Shown: piece after piece, positions 9,397 through 18,400 of the stretch
Layout of the letters: each line of letters opens with the position of its first letter
How positions within the stretch are numbered: the first letter of the stretch is position 1
Assembly (NCBI GenBank): GCA_964575715.1
Contig: CAZNSG010000036.1
Coordinates: 1 to 31,861, forward strand
Direction: 5' to 3'
DNA: 31,861 bases
Source: PNAI01 sp964575715
GTDB lineage: Bacteria; Pseudomonadota; Alphaproteobacteria; Rhizobiales; Xanthobacteraceae
Notes under the pieces: generated by a model
Told to the model about the DNA's origin: nothing
The model's database searches: none
The model's input: the letters and a program-made list of their open reading frames with translations, nothing else
Made by a program: the position numbers and the translations under genes

Positions 9397-9445
9397 GAGC
9401 ATGATCCCGAAAAGTGGGAACCGGTTTTCGGATAAGATCATGCTC
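9397..9445. repeat. Dispersed palindromic repeat (GAGCATGATC family) before the PanE-like gene
   Basis: Perfect terminal arms GAGCATGATC (9397-9406) and GATCATGCTC (9436-9445) enclose CGAAAAGTGGGAACCGG and a TTTTCGG half. It is the same family as 3765-3810. Its inner edge is 12 bases from the ATG of the reductase, just upstream of the ribosome binding site. Confidence 0.9.
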
Positions 9446-9615
9446 AAAATGGACTAGCCTACACCCGATCTATCGGAAGAAAGGGTGCAAGGTCCAGAGC
9501 CCACGGTTAGCCGGTATCGCCCGCGACGTTATTCAGGCGGACGTCACCACTGGAGTCATTGGCGACATTCGGATGGCAACGCCACATTTCGTGGACGAAA
9601 TACGCCACACCACCA

Positions 9616-10251
9616 TTACTTCGCCGGCGGCGGGGGCGGCATGGTGTTCTTAAAACTCGGCCGCGCCGAATGCTTTGCGAAATAGCCCTCAAGATTTTTC
9701 GTCGACTTGATGATCTCGCCGCCTTCGGGAAATTGCCGCACATAGAACAGGATCGGCATCAGGTCGATGTCGGCGAGCGTAAATCCGTTGCCCGCCAGAT
9801 GCCCGGTCTTGGCGACCGCCTTGTCGAGAATGTCGGCCTGCTTGCGCATCGCCGGCAAGGCGCCCTCGATCGCCGCGCGGTCGGGCGCGCCGCCCGGTCC
9901 CTTGGGAAAGACGTAATTGAGCAAATATGCGCGCACCATCACCGGGTCGATCGTGGTGTTGATCATCGACACCCACTGCTCGACCTGCCCGGCCTGCTTC
10001 GGGTCGTCCGGAATGACCTTGGGGCCGCCGAAGGCGCGGTCGATATAGCTCGCAATGGCCTTCGACTCGCACAGCTCGACATCGCCATGGCGCATACCCG
10101 GCACCTTGCCAAACGGATGAATGGCGTCGATCTCGGGTGAATGCGGCGGCGCGGCTTTCAGCTCGTAGGGGACGCCTTTTTCCTCGCACACCATGCGCAC
10201 GACGCGCACATAGGTCGACTGTGGCACACCGATGATTTCTAGCTTGGCCAT
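9616..10251 (-). CDS. Glutathione S-transferase family protein
   Basis: A 211-residue two-domain GST. The N-terminal thioredoxin-like half (residues 1-80) has the start MAKLEIIGVPQSTYVRVVRM with the Ser/Tyr active-site region, then FGKVPGMRHGDVELCESKAI, the cis-Pro (VPG) and ES glutathione-binding motif. The helical C-terminal half carries FTLADIDLMPILFYV, the conserved folding N-cap. It ends in a proline run (MPPPPPAK). AGGAAAG precedes the ATG at good spacing. It follows the four-TM gene after 49 bases and may be the last gene of the arsR-led cluster. The substrate cannot be told from sequence. Confidence 0.92.
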   Translation of the reverse strand: MAKLEIIGVPQSTYVRVVRMVCEEKGVPYELKAAPPHSPEIDAIHPFGKVPGMRHGDVELCESKAIASYIDRAFGGPKVIPDDPKQAGQVEQWVSMINTTIDPVMVRAYLLNYVFPKGPGGAPDRAAIEGALPAMRKQADILDKAVAKTGHLAGNGFTLADIDLMPILFYVRQFPEGGEIIKSTKNLEGYFAKHSARPSFKNTMPPPPPAK

Positions 10252-10300
10252 GATCTTTCCTCCCCTTGCTGACTAGGACAACGTTCGTTGCGTCCGGCGC

Positions 10301-10771
10301 TCACGTCAAGGCCGGACGGTCGAATTTTGCCACCACCAAATCCTTTCTGAGCACGAAAGCAATAGTCAAACCCTCCACGCATGAGCCGACGAGAAGAAGG
10401 GCAAGCTCCAGCGCGTTGAGAAGAATGGGTTCGCCGAGCAGCGTGTGATAGATGAACCACTCCTGGAACAGCCAAAACATCAGCCAGATCGTCAGCCCCC
10501 AAAACAATCCCTTCTTGAACCAGGTCCCGCCCGGGATCGACGGCGCAAATACAACATAAAGCCAGCCGTGTATTACGCTGAGGACGATCAATCCGGAGAT
10601 TGAAACCGGCAAATTTCTTTGCGTCGTGATTTCAATGAACATCCGGCTCTGCAAGTTGGGATTATACAGTATTGAATGAATGACCGGATTTACGAACAGA
10701 GCGCCCAGCACCGCTTCGCTAACGAAGCCGCCCAGCAGGCCGGCAACGACGATGCGCATCGATTTGTTCAT
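10301..10771 (-). CDS. Four-TM integral membrane protein of unknown function
   Basis: A 156-residue protein with four predicted membrane spans, roughly residues 7-27, 54-75, 89-109 and 115-141. Notable segments are VVAGLLGGFVSEAVLGALFV and LTIWLMFWLFQEWFIYHTLL. I do not recognise the family. Its ATG lies three bases after the stop of the TfoX-like gene, so translation is probably coupled and the two products are likely co-expressed. Confidence 0.75.
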   Translation of the reverse strand: MNKSMRIVVAGLLGGFVSEAVLGALFVNPVIHSILYNPNLQSRMFIEITTQRNLPVSISGLIVLSVIHGWLYVVFAPSIPGGTWFKKGLFWGLTIWLMFWLFQEWFIYHTLLGEPILLNALELALLLVGSCVEGLTIAFVLRKDLVVAKFDRPALT

Positions 10772-10774
10772 GGT

Positions 10775-11125
10775 TTATTGCTTCGCAGCGAGCGTTGAGA
10801 CGAACTGAATCGAGGACATGAAGATATCCTTGTCCCGCAGGTATCCTTGCGATTCCCGTCTGCCGATCTCAACCCACTCCCGCATTTTTGCCTTACCCAT
10901 CGGCTGAAACGGCTTGATGTCTTTTTTCCGCCGGACAAGCAGATCTTGCGCCAGATTTTCGGGAATCTTGATGCCAACGCCCTGGCCGTACACGCAGGCG
11001 AACAGCTTGCCGCGAACGTAATAGGCCGGATAGCCGAACATACGCCCGGGCTTGACCTCCGGAATATTCAGCAAGAAGGAGTCCAGCAATTCCTTGTGCC
11101 GCTCATTGAACGAGACTTTGCCCAT
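10775..11125 (-). CDS. TfoX/Sxy N-terminal domain family protein
   Basis: A 116-residue single-domain protein. The core GRMFGYPAYYVRGKLFACVYGQGVGIKIPE is split here as RMFGYPAYYVRGKLFACVYG then QGVGIKIPE; it fits the N-terminal domain of TfoX/Sxy, the competence regulator, but the C-terminal domain is absent. Many such short proteins occur beside ArsR and SRPBCC genes and have no known role in competence. AGAGGAA lies just upstream of the ATG. It sits 36 bases after the AHSA1 gene and three bases before the membrane protein gene, so it belongs to the arsR operon. Confidence 0.75.
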   Translation of the reverse strand: MGKVSFNERHKELLDSFLLNIPEVKPGRMFGYPAYYVRGKLFACVYGQGVGIKIPENLAQDLLVRRKKDIKPFQPMGKAKMREWVEIGRRESQGYLRDKDIFMSSIQFVSTLAAKQ

Positions 11126-11161
11126 GATATTCCTCTCTTTTGCTCGGAACTCGATGCCGGC

Positions 11162-11614
11162 TCAGGTAAACAGCCTTGCAAGACAATCGAAGCTCGACGT
11201 CCAGCCTTGACCATGCTTGTCACGTTGTTCTTTCTCCTGGAACGTCTGCTGCAACAGCTTGAGCCGCGTGCCGCCCGGCGCCGGCTCGAACGTCACAGTG
11301 ACTTCGGTCTCAAGCCCGCGGCTGCCGTCGTCCTGATCCCAGCCCCAGGTGAAAACCAGGCGCCGCGGCCGCTCGATTGTGCGATAGACGCCGCTCACCG
11401 TATGCAGCGAACCTGTAGGCGAGCGCATGGTCGTGCGCCAATTTCCGCCCGGGCGCACATCCATGGCGCATTTCGGTATATCGAAACCGTCGGGACCCCA
11501 CCATTTGACTAGGAGCTCGGGCAACGCCCAGGCGTCGAACACCTTGTCCGGCGTGGCGGCGATGAGCCGCTCCACGCGCAGCACGTTGTCGTGCATTGCT
11601 GTGTCCTGTTTCAT
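11162..11614 (-). CDS. SRPBCC / AHSA1-type START-like domain protein
   Basis: A 150-residue single-domain protein of the Bet v 1/SRPBCC fold, AHSA1 subgroup. Diagnostic segments are ERLIAATPDKVFDAWALPEL, VKWWGPDGF, MDVRPGGNWRT, GVYRTIERPRRLVFTWGW and the C-terminal GWTSSFDCLARLF. These proteins bind hydrophobic ligands in a deep cavity; the ligand here is unknown. Its ATG overlaps the arsR stop by four bases (ATGA), with GGAGG inside the end of arsR as ribosome binding site, so the two are translationally coupled. The arsR-AHSA1 pair is a very common bacterial arrangement. Confidence 0.92.
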   Translation of the reverse strand: MKQDTAMHDNVLRVERLIAATPDKVFDAWALPELLVKWWGPDGFDIPKCAMDVRPGGNWRTTMRSPTGSLHTVSGVYRTIERPRRLVFTWGWDQDDGSRGLETEVTVTFEPAPGGTRLKLLQQTFQEKEQRDKHGQGWTSSFDCLARLFT

Positions 11615-11973
11615 GATTTCCTCCGTTTCGGCGTCTGAGCAGCAATGACGGCTTCCATGCGGTCAAGCGCGTCGTTCCAATGACGTCGCTGCCGCGCAAT
11701 CCAATCTTCCACCGGCTTGAGCGCTTTAGGCTGTACCCGTACAAAGCGCCATTGCTTCTCGACCCGCCGTTCGACCAGTCCGGCGTCCTCCAGCACGCGC
11801 AGATGCCGTGAGATTGCCGGACCGCTGATGCGGAACGGCTCGGCGATGTCGCCGACGGCGAGCTCGCCGCGCGCCAGCAGGCGCTCGACAATGGCCCGCC
11901 GGGTCGGATCGGCCAGTGCGGCGAGCACGGTATCGAGGCGTTCGGTGGTGGGGCCTGCCATAGCGGCATCCAT
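11611..11973 (-). CDS. ArsR-family winged-helix transcriptional regulator
   Basis: A 120-residue repressor-type regulator. The winged helix spans about residues 12-90 with LAALADPTRRAIVERLL, the recognition helix region SGPAISRHLRVLEDAGL and the wing VERRVEKQWRFVRV. The CVC metal-binding motif of ArsR/SmtB metal sensors is absent, which fits the non-metal group paired with AHSA1 proteins. The start is either at 11973 or at the fifth codon (11961). A 21-bp element at 11971-11991 overlaps the start and recurs upstream of the DUF899 gene, so the protein probably represses its own operon and that gene. Confidence 0.9.
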   Translation of the reverse strand: MDAAMAGPTTERLDTVLAALADPTRRAIVERLLARGELAVGDIAEPFRISGPAISRHLRVLEDAGLVERRVEKQWRFVRVQPKALKPVEDWIARQRRHWNDALDRMEAVIAAQTPKRRKS

Positions 11974-11991
11974 TATTTAATGCATATGTTA
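11971..11991 (-). promoter_or_regulatory. Candidate ArsR operator, copy A (arsR operon)
   Basis: On the minus strand the site runs TAACAT, five variable bases, TTAAATAATG. It shares 16 or 17 of 21 positions with 12784-12804. It is embedded in AT-rich DNA with the partial dyad TTAATGCATATGTTAA and overlaps the arsR start. Confidence 0.55.
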
Positions 11992-12037
11992 ATTAACGAA
12001 CAGCATTGGCTGAGTCAATTGCCGGATCGCAGCGGCA

Positions 12038-12751
12038 TCACGCCGGTTTGCCGTATTCGTCGCGCAGGCGGACCCACGCCATGGGATAGCTGAGCGCAGC
12101 TTCGTCGCGTCCTTTGGGCACCAGGTCGAGATGATGATAGGCGCCGTTGAGCATATCTAACCCGCGCGCGAAGCAGGAATAGGTGTGGTAGATCTCGCCG
12201 TCGCCATCCTTGCAGAAGACGCTCATTCCGGGCGCCTCCGGACCGGGGAAATGTTGCGTGCCGAAATTGTAGTTCTTCTCGTTCAGCTTCACCTCGTCCG
12301 GCGAAAACGACACCGCAAAATCGTGATTGAAGTCGTTGCCGTAAGACGACACCCATTCGAAACTCCAGCCCATGCGCTTTTTGAAGGCAGCGAGCTTGTC
12401 GAACGGCGCTCGCGAGACCGCCGCCATGCTGACGTCGCGCTGATTGAGATGCGCAATAACGGCGTTGAAATTGTCGGCCCAGAACGAGCAGCTTTTGCAG
12501 CCGGCGTTCCAGTCCGGATGAAACATGAAGTGATAAATGATAAGCTGACCGCGGCCGGTAAACAGGTCCGCCAGCCGCACCTTGCCGCTGGCGCCCTCGA
12601 ACACATAGTCGTTCTCGATCCGGACCCAGGGCAGCGCGCGCCGCTCCGCGCTGAGTTCGTCGCGCAGTCTGGTGAAGGCCTTTTCTTTCGCTAGCAACGC
12701 TTCGCGCTCTGCGAGCCACTCCGATCGCGCCACAATTCGATGATCGGACAT
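12038..12751 (-). CDS. DUF899 family thioredoxin-like protein
   Basis: A 237-residue protein of the DUF899 family, thioredoxin-fold relatives found widely beside ArsR and AHSA1 genes. Visible markers are the N-terminal EWLAEREALLAKEKAFTRLR, LPWVRIENDYVFEG, YHFMFHPDWNAGCKSCSFWA with the CxxC pair C85-x-x-C88, and SFSPDEV, FGTQHFPGPEAPG and YHTYSCFARGLD. A redox role is plausible from CxxC but unproven. The start at 12751 has GGAG eight bases upstream; a TTG at 12796 would add 15 residues across the operator. It lies 45 bases upstream of the arsR operon on the same strand with its own copy of the putative operator. Confidence 0.9.
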   Translation of the reverse strand: MSDHRIVARSEWLAEREALLAKEKAFTRLRDELSAERRALPWVRIENDYVFEGASGKVRLADLFTGRGQLIIYHFMFHPDWNAGCKSCSFWADNFNAVIAHLNQRDVSMAAVSRAPFDKLAAFKKRMGWSFEWVSSYGNDFNHDFAVSFSPDEVKLNEKNYNFGTQHFPGPEAPGMSVFCKDGDGEIYHTYSCFARGLDMLNGAYHHLDLVPKGRDEAALSYPMAWVRLRDEYGKPA

Positions 12752-12783
12752 CTGCGATTCTCCATCGTCATATTTCGCATTTT

Positions 12784-12804
12784 CATTATTTAACAAAAAT
12801 GTTA
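12784..12804 (-). promoter_or_regulatory. Candidate ArsR operator, copy B (DUF899 gene)
   Basis: The plus strand reads CATTATTTAAC then AAAAATGTTA, with the dyad TAACA-AAAA-TGTTA at 12791-12804. It matches 11971-11991 at both ends. It lies 33-53 bases upstream of the DUF899 ATG, a suitable place for a repressor to block the promoter. Confidence 0.55.
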
Positions 12805-12842
12805 TATAATGTCAATGATCGGCGAACGCGCGCTCCGAGCGT

Positions 12843-13352
12843 CTATGGCTTGCGCTCCTTGTGCCATCCCACAACCGCATCGGGCGCGGCGTCGGTGGAG
12901 GCGAAATAGGGCTTGAGGTCGAGGAGCGGGGTGCCGTCGAGGCAGTCGAGGCCGGTCACCGAAAGCTTTGCGCCCTCGACGCGCAGCAACCGCACGATGC
13001 TGAGCGCAATCGGGTTCGGCCGCACCGGCGAGCGCAGCGCGAAGCTACCGCGCGGCTCCTTGTAATGGCGCGGCGCCTGGATCACGAGATCGCGCCGCGC
13101 CTGGTCCATCCAGTAGAGCACGACCAGGTGCGAGCAGGTCTCGACCCCGTTGAGGGCTTGCACCCAGCGCTCATCGACCTCGATGCTACAGATCGCATCG
13201 GACTCAAGCCCGTTCTTTGGGCAGTCCCCCCGTCGCTTCCACGGGGTGCGGATGCGGCCGATGAAATAGAGCGCCGCATCGTATTTTTCCGGCAACATGG
13301 CCGCGATCTCACCCTCGCGGATCCCATATGGTGCTTCTGGTGCCTCGCTCAC
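12843..13352 (-). CDS. trmO: tRNA (N6-threonylcarbamoyladenosine37-N6)-methyltransferase TrmO (UPF0066/TsaA family)
   Basis: TrmO uses SAM to methylate t6A37 to m6t6A37 in tRNA-Thr. The product is about 169 residues. Family signatures are the N-terminal YFIGRIRTPWKRRGDCPKNG, VDERWVQALNGVETCSHLVV, LYWMDQARRDL, the FALRSPVRPNPIALSIVRLL core, and CLDGTPLLDLKPYF. The start is uncertain. The GTG at 13352 has GGAGG five bases upstream; an ATG at 13364 lacks a ribosome binding site and would itself contain that GGAGG. It is divergent from the methionine operon, with about 130 bases between. Confidence 0.9.
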   Translation of the reverse strand: MSEAPEAPYGIREGEIAAMLPEKYDAALYFIGRIRTPWKRRGDCPKNGLESDAICSIEVDERWVQALNGVETCSHLVVLYWMDQARRDLVIQAPRHYKEPRGSFALRSPVRPNPIALSIVRLLRVEGAKLSVTGLDCLDGTPLLDLKPYFASTDAAPDAVVGWHKERKP

Positions 13353-13455
13353 GGCCGCCTCCATTCTTAAAAACTCAATATTATCAAGTGTATTTCCCTG
13401 CGCGAAGCACGTTAAGGGGATCGTCATGACATTCTTGTATCGATCCGCTTAAACG

Positions 13456-13473
13456 TATAAAGATATCTTTATA
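13456..13473. promoter_or_regulatory. 18-bp perfect palindrome, candidate operator of the methionine operon
   Basis: TATAAAGATATCTTTATA is a perfect dyad ending eight bases before the ATG of the ArsR-methyltransferase gene. It probably overlaps the promoter. Autoregulation by that ArsR domain, with metF and metH in the same unit, is the natural reading. ArsR-type SahR regulators of methionine cycle genes in proteobacteria use sites of this general kind. Confidence 0.7.
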
Positions 13474-13480
13474 TGATGGG

Positions 13481-14488
13481 ATGACGCCCATGACCCGCAT
13501 TGCCCAACTGTCGTTTAGTGGGCTCAGTGCCGCGCTCAAAGCCGCTGGCGAAGCCACGCGGCTGCGCGTGCTGGTGTTGCTCTCGGAGGCCGAGCTGACC
13601 GTCTCCGATCTCAAGCAGATCCTGCGTCAATCGCAGCCGCGCATCTCGCGTCATCTCAGGCTTCTTGTCGAGGCGGGACTGATTGAACGTTTCCGCGAAG
13701 GCTCCTGGGCATTCTTCCGGCTGGCCGAACGCGGCGGCGCCGCCGAGTTTGCCCGCGCGTTGATCGCACGGCTCGATCCCTCTGACCCGATCCTGACGCG
13801 CGACCGCGAGCGGCTTGCGGCGGTACGGCAGGCGCGCGCCGTATTAGCGCAGGAATACTTCCGCGCCCATGCCGTGGAATGGGACCGCATCCGCAAGCTC
13901 CACGTCGCCGACGCAGCGGTGGAAAGCGCGATCTGCGAAGCCCTCAACGAACGGCCGTATCGCGCGCTGCTCGATCTCGGCACCGGCACCGGGCGGATAA
14001 TCGAACTGCTTGGGCCGAGGATCGAACGCGGGCTCGGCATCGACCTCTCGCTCGAGATGCTGGCGCTGGCGCGCGCGCGCATCGAGCGCGCCGGTCTCAA
14101 GCATTGCAGCGTGCGGCAGGGCGACATCTACGACCTCGCACTGCCTCCCGCTTCATTCGATGCAATCGTGGTCCATCAAGTGCTGCACTTCCTCGACGAC
14201 GGCGCGCGCGCGATTCGCGAAGCCGCGCGTGTGCTTGCGCCCGCCGGCCGGCTGCTGGTCGTCGACTTCGCTCCGCACGATCTCGAGTTCCTGCGTGAGG
14301 AATACGCCCATCGCCGGCTCGGCTTCGCGCCCGAGACCGTGGCGCAATGGATGGCCGCGGCCGGTCTTGAACCGGTCATGCATCGCAACCTTCCGCCCGA
14401 GCCCGGCTCGGAGGGCAAGATCGCCGTCTCGCTCTGGCTCGGGCGCGATCGGCGCACGGAGAAATCCGCGCTGCGGGATGTCGCATGA
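13481..14488 (+). CDS. ArsR-family regulator fused to a SAM-dependent methyltransferase domain (SahR-like)
   Basis: A 335-residue fusion. Residues about 15-90 are an ArsR winged helix (LKAAGEATRLRVLVLLSEAE, LRQSQPRISRHLRLLVEAGL, REGSWAFFRLAERG). Residues about 130-320 are a class I methyltransferase with motif I LLDLGTGTG (D165-G171), the acidic motif LGIDLSLEML, GDIYDLALPPASFDAIVVHQ and GRLLVVDFAPHDLEFLREEY. It heads an operon with metF (ATGA overlap) and metH, behind a perfect 18-bp palindrome. I infer that it senses SAM or S-adenosylhomocysteine and controls remethylation of homocysteine, like the SahR group. The methyltransferase domain may be a sensor, not an enzyme. A start at 13490 is also possible. 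Confidence 0.9.
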   Translation: MTPMTRIAQLSFSGLSAALKAAGEATRLRVLVLLSEAELTVSDLKQILRQSQPRISRHLRLLVEAGLIERFREGSWAFFRLAERGGAAEFARALIARLDPSDPILTRDRERLAAVRQARAVLAQEYFRAHAVEWDRIRKLHVADAAVESAICEALNERPYRALLDLGTGTGRIIELLGPRIERGLGIDLSLEMLALARARIERAGLKHCSVRQGDIYDLALPPASFDAIVVHQVLHFLDDGARAIREAARVLAPAGRLLVVDFAPHDLEFLREEYAHRRLGFAPETVAQWMAAAGLEPVMHRNLPPEPGSEGKIAVSLWLGRDRRTEKSALRDVA

Positions 14489-15390
14489 ACAAAGCTCCCA
14501 CCACGGCAATCCGCTTTGCCGGCAAGGCGCGCATCGGCGTCTCCTTCGAATTCTTTCCGCCCAAGACCGAGGAGATGGAAAAATCGTTGTGGGAATCGAT
14601 CGGCCGGCTCGCGCCGCTCGCGCCGAATTTCGTATCGGTCACCTATGGCGCCGGCGGTTCGACCCGCGAGCGCACGCACGCAACCGTGCGCCGCATTCTG
14701 GCCGAGACTTCGCTCACGCCGGCCGCGCATCTCACCTGCGTCGCCGCCACGCGCTCCGAAATCGATGACGTGATCCGCGCCTATCATGCTGCCGGCGTGC
14801 GCCACATCGTAGCATTGCGTGGCGATCCGACCGGCGGTCTCGGCGAGCGCTATACGCCGCATCCCAGCGGCTACCGGAATGGTGCCGATCTGGTTAGCGG
14901 TATCAAGCGCGTTGCAAATATCGAAGTCTCGGTCTCGGCCTATCCCGAAAAACACCCCGACAGCCCCACCGTCGAGGCCGACATCGACATGCTCAAGGCC
15001 AAGCTCGATGCCGGTGCCTCGCGCGCCATCACCCAGTTCTTTTTCGAGAACGACTGCTATTTCCGCTATCTCGATCGCGTGCGTGCGCGCGCAATCCATA
15101 TTCCGATCGTGCCGGGCATACTGCCGGTGCAGAATTTCAAGCAGACGAAGAATTTCGCCGCGCGTGCCGGCGCCTCCGTGCCGGCCTGGCTCGCCGAGCG
15201 TTTCGACGGCCTCGACGACGACGCCGCAACCCGCAAACTCATCGCCGCCGCCGTCGCCGCCGAGCAGGTGCTCGAACTGGTCGATCGCGGCGTCACCGAT
15301 TTTCATTTCTACACCATGAATCGCGCCGATCTCGTTTACGCGATTTGCCATCTGCTTGGCTTGCGTTCCTCGGTCGGTCAGGCAGCTTGA
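14485..15390 (+). CDS. metF: Methylenetetrahydrofolate reductase MetF
   Basis: MetF is the FAD enzyme that reduces 5,10-methylene-THF to 5-methyl-THF, the methyl donor for MetH. The 301-residue TIM-barrel protein shows SFEFFPPKTEEME with the catalytic Glu, FVSVTYGAGGSTRERTHATV, AHLTCVAATRSEID, HIVALRGDPTG, VSAYPEKHPDSPT, AITQFFFENDCYFRYLDRVR, PIVPGILPV and DFHFYTMNRADLVYAI. It overlaps the regulator gene by four bases and is followed by metH after a 15-base gap, a typical methionine operon. Length and motifs are complete. Confidence 0.97.
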   Translation: MNKAPTTAIRFAGKARIGVSFEFFPPKTEEMEKSLWESIGRLAPLAPNFVSVTYGAGGSTRERTHATVRRILAETSLTPAAHLTCVAATRSEIDDVIRAYHAAGVRHIVALRGDPTGGLGERYTPHPSGYRNGADLVSGIKRVANIEVSVSAYPEKHPDSPTVEADIDMLKAKLDAGASRAITQFFFENDCYFRYLDRVRARAIHIPIVPGILPVQNFKQTKNFAARAGASVPAWLAERFDGLDDDAATRKLIAAAVAAEQVLELVDRGVTDFHFYTMNRADLVYAICHLLGLRSSVGQAA

Positions 15391-15405
15391 AACAGGAGCG
15401 TGCAC

Positions 15406-18400
15406 GTGTCGGTGTCCCCAAAAACGTCGTTGCTTCGTCAACTCGCCGCTGAGCGCATTCTTGTGCTCGACGGCGCCATGGGCACCATGATTCAGACGCT
15501 CAAGCTCGACGAGGCCGGCTATCGCGGCACGCGCTTTTCCGACTGGCCAAGCGATGTGCGCGGCAACAACGACCTCTTGATCCTGAGCGCACCCGACGTG
15601 GTGCGCGATATACATCTCGCTTATTTCCGCGCCGGCGCCGACATCGTCTCTACCAACACATTCTCCTCCTCGACAATCGCACAGGCCGACTACGGTATGG
15701 AGGCGCTGGTGCCCGAGCTCAACCGCGAGGGCGCGCGACTGGTGCGCGAGGCGGCCAAACTCGCCGAGCAGGAAGACGGCCGCCCGCGCTTTGTCGCCGG
15801 CGCGATCGGACCGACCAACCGCACCGCTTCGATGTCGCCCGACGTCAACAATGCTGCCTTCCGCGCGGTGACATTCGATCAGTTGAAGGCGGCCTATGGC
15901 GCGCAGGCCGAAAATCTCATGGACGGCGGCGTCGATGTTCTGCTCATCGAGACCATCTTCGACACGCTCAATGCCAAGGCTGCGCTCTACGCCATCGCCG
16001 AGCTTTGCGAAGTGCGCGGCGTGAATATGCCGGTGATGATCTCCGGAACCATCACCGACCGTTCCGGCCGCATGCTGTCCGGCCAGACGCCGGCCGCATT
16101 CTGGCATTCGGTGCGCCATGCCGCGCCCTTGTCGGTGGGATTCAATTGCGCCCTCGGCGCCAAAGAAATGCGCGCGCATGTCGCGGAACTCGCGCGCATC
16201 GCCGACACGCTGGTGTGCGCCTATCCCAACGCGGGCCTGCCCAACGAATTCGGCCTCTATGACGAAAGCCCGGAATATATGGCCGGCTTGCTCAGCGAGT
16301 TTGCCGACGCCGGCTTGGTCAATATCGTCGGCGGCTGTTGCGGTACGTCGCCCGCCCACATTCGCGCCATAGCCGAGGCCGTGCGCGGCAAGTCGCCGCG
16401 AAAAATCCCCGAAATCAAACCCATGCTCCGCCTCTCCGGCCTCGAGCCGTTCACGCTCACACCGGAGATTCCATTCGTCAATGTGGGCGAACGTACCAAC
16501 GTCACCGGCTCCGCCAAGTTTCGCAAACTCATCACCGCCGGCGATCATGCCGGTGCGCTGGCGGTTGCGCGCGAGCAGGTCGAGAACGGCGCGCAGATCA
16601 TCGACATCAACATGGACGAAGGCCTGCTCGATTCCGCAAAGGCAATGACGACCTTCCTCAATTTGATCGCGTCCGAGCCCGACATTGCCCGTGTGCCGAT
16701 CATGGTCGATTCCTCGAAATTCTCGGTGATCGAGGCCGGGCTCAAATGCATCCAGGGCAAGCCGGTGGTGAACTCGATCTCGCTGAAGGAGGGCGTGGCG
16801 GAGTTTGTGCGCCACGCCAAGATCGTGCACCGCTATGGCGCGGCAGTGGTCGTCATGGCGTTCGACGAGCAGGGCCAGGCCGATACGTTTGAGCGCAAGA
16901 CCGCGATTTGCGCGCGCGCCTATGACATCCTGGTCAATCAGGTCGGTTTTCCGCCCGAAGACATCATCTTCGATCCCAACATTTTCGCGGTCGCGACCGG
17001 CATCGAGGAGCACAACGGCTACGGCGTCGCCTTTATCGAAGCCGCGCGCGCCATCCGGAAGAACTTGCCGCATGTCCATATCTCGGGCGGGGTATCGAAC
17101 TTCTCGTTCTCGTTCCGCGGCAACGAGCGCGTGCGCGAGGCCATGCACTCGGTCTTTCTCTACCATGCCATCAAGGCCGGCATGGACATGGGCATCGTCA
17201 ACGCCGGTCAGCTCGCCGTCTATGACGATCTCGAACCCGAACTGCGCGAGGTGTGCGAGGACGTGGTGCTCAACCGCCGCGCCGATGCGGCCGAGCGGCT
17301 GCTCGCGATCGCCCAAAAATTCCAGGGCCACGGCAAGGAAACCAAAGGGGCCGATCTCGCCTGGCGCGAGTGGCCGGTAGACAAGCGTCTCTCGCACGCG
17401 CTGGTGCACGGGATCACCGACTATATCAACGTGGACACCGAAGAGGCCCGCCTTTCTGCCGACCGGGCGCTTTCGGTGATCGAAGGCCCGCTGATGAACG
17501 GCATGAATGTGGTCGGCGACCTCTTTGGTTCGGGAAAAATGTTCCTGCCGCAAGTGGTCAAGTCGGCGCGCGTGATGAAGCAGGCGGTTGCCCACTTGAT
17601 GCCCTTTATGGAGAAGGAGAAGGCCGAGCGTGGCGGCGCCAACCAGGCCAGCACCGCCGGCAAGGTGCTGCTCGCCACCGTCAAGGGCGATGTGCACGAT
17701 ATCGGCAAGAACATCGTCGGCGTCGTGCTTCAATGCAACAATTACGAGGTCATCGATCTCGGCGTCATGGTTCCGGCGGTGAAAATTCTGGAGACCGCGC
17801 GCGCGGAAAATGTGGACATCGTCGGGCTTTCGGGACTGATCACGCCCTCGCTCGACGAGATGTGCCATGTCGCTGCCGAGATGGAACGCCAGAACTTCGA
17901 TCTGCCTCTGCTGATCGGCGGCGCGACCACCAGCCGCGTCCACACCGCGGTGAAGATTCATCCGAACTACCGGCGCGGGCAAACGGTCTATGTCAATGAT
18001 GCAAGCCGCGCCGTGGGCGTCGCTGCCGCGCTGATGTCGCGCGACCGACGGGAGCCTTATGTCGCCGAGGTGCGCACCGAATACGCCCGCATCGCGCAAG
18101 CCCACGCGCGCGGTGAGGAACACAAGCAGCGTTTGTCGCTGACCGACGCGCGCGCCAATGCGCTCAAGCTTGATTGGAATAGTGCCCCCCCGCCGCCGCC
18201 GAATTTTCTCGGCACCCGCATTCTTGCAGACTATCCGATTGCGGAACTCATTGATTACATCGACTGGTCGCCGTTCTTCGCCACCTGGGAGCTCAATGGA
18301 AAATTCCCTGCGATCCTCGATGATGCAAGGTTGGGACCGGCGGCGCGCAGTCTCTACGAGGATGCTCAGGCCATGCTGCGGCGGATCATCGTGGAGCGCT

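Noticed and set aside
9448..9615. Gene or RNA in the gap between the GST gene and the repeat before the PanE-like gene
   Set aside because: No coding frame, hairpin or motif stands out in these 168 bases.
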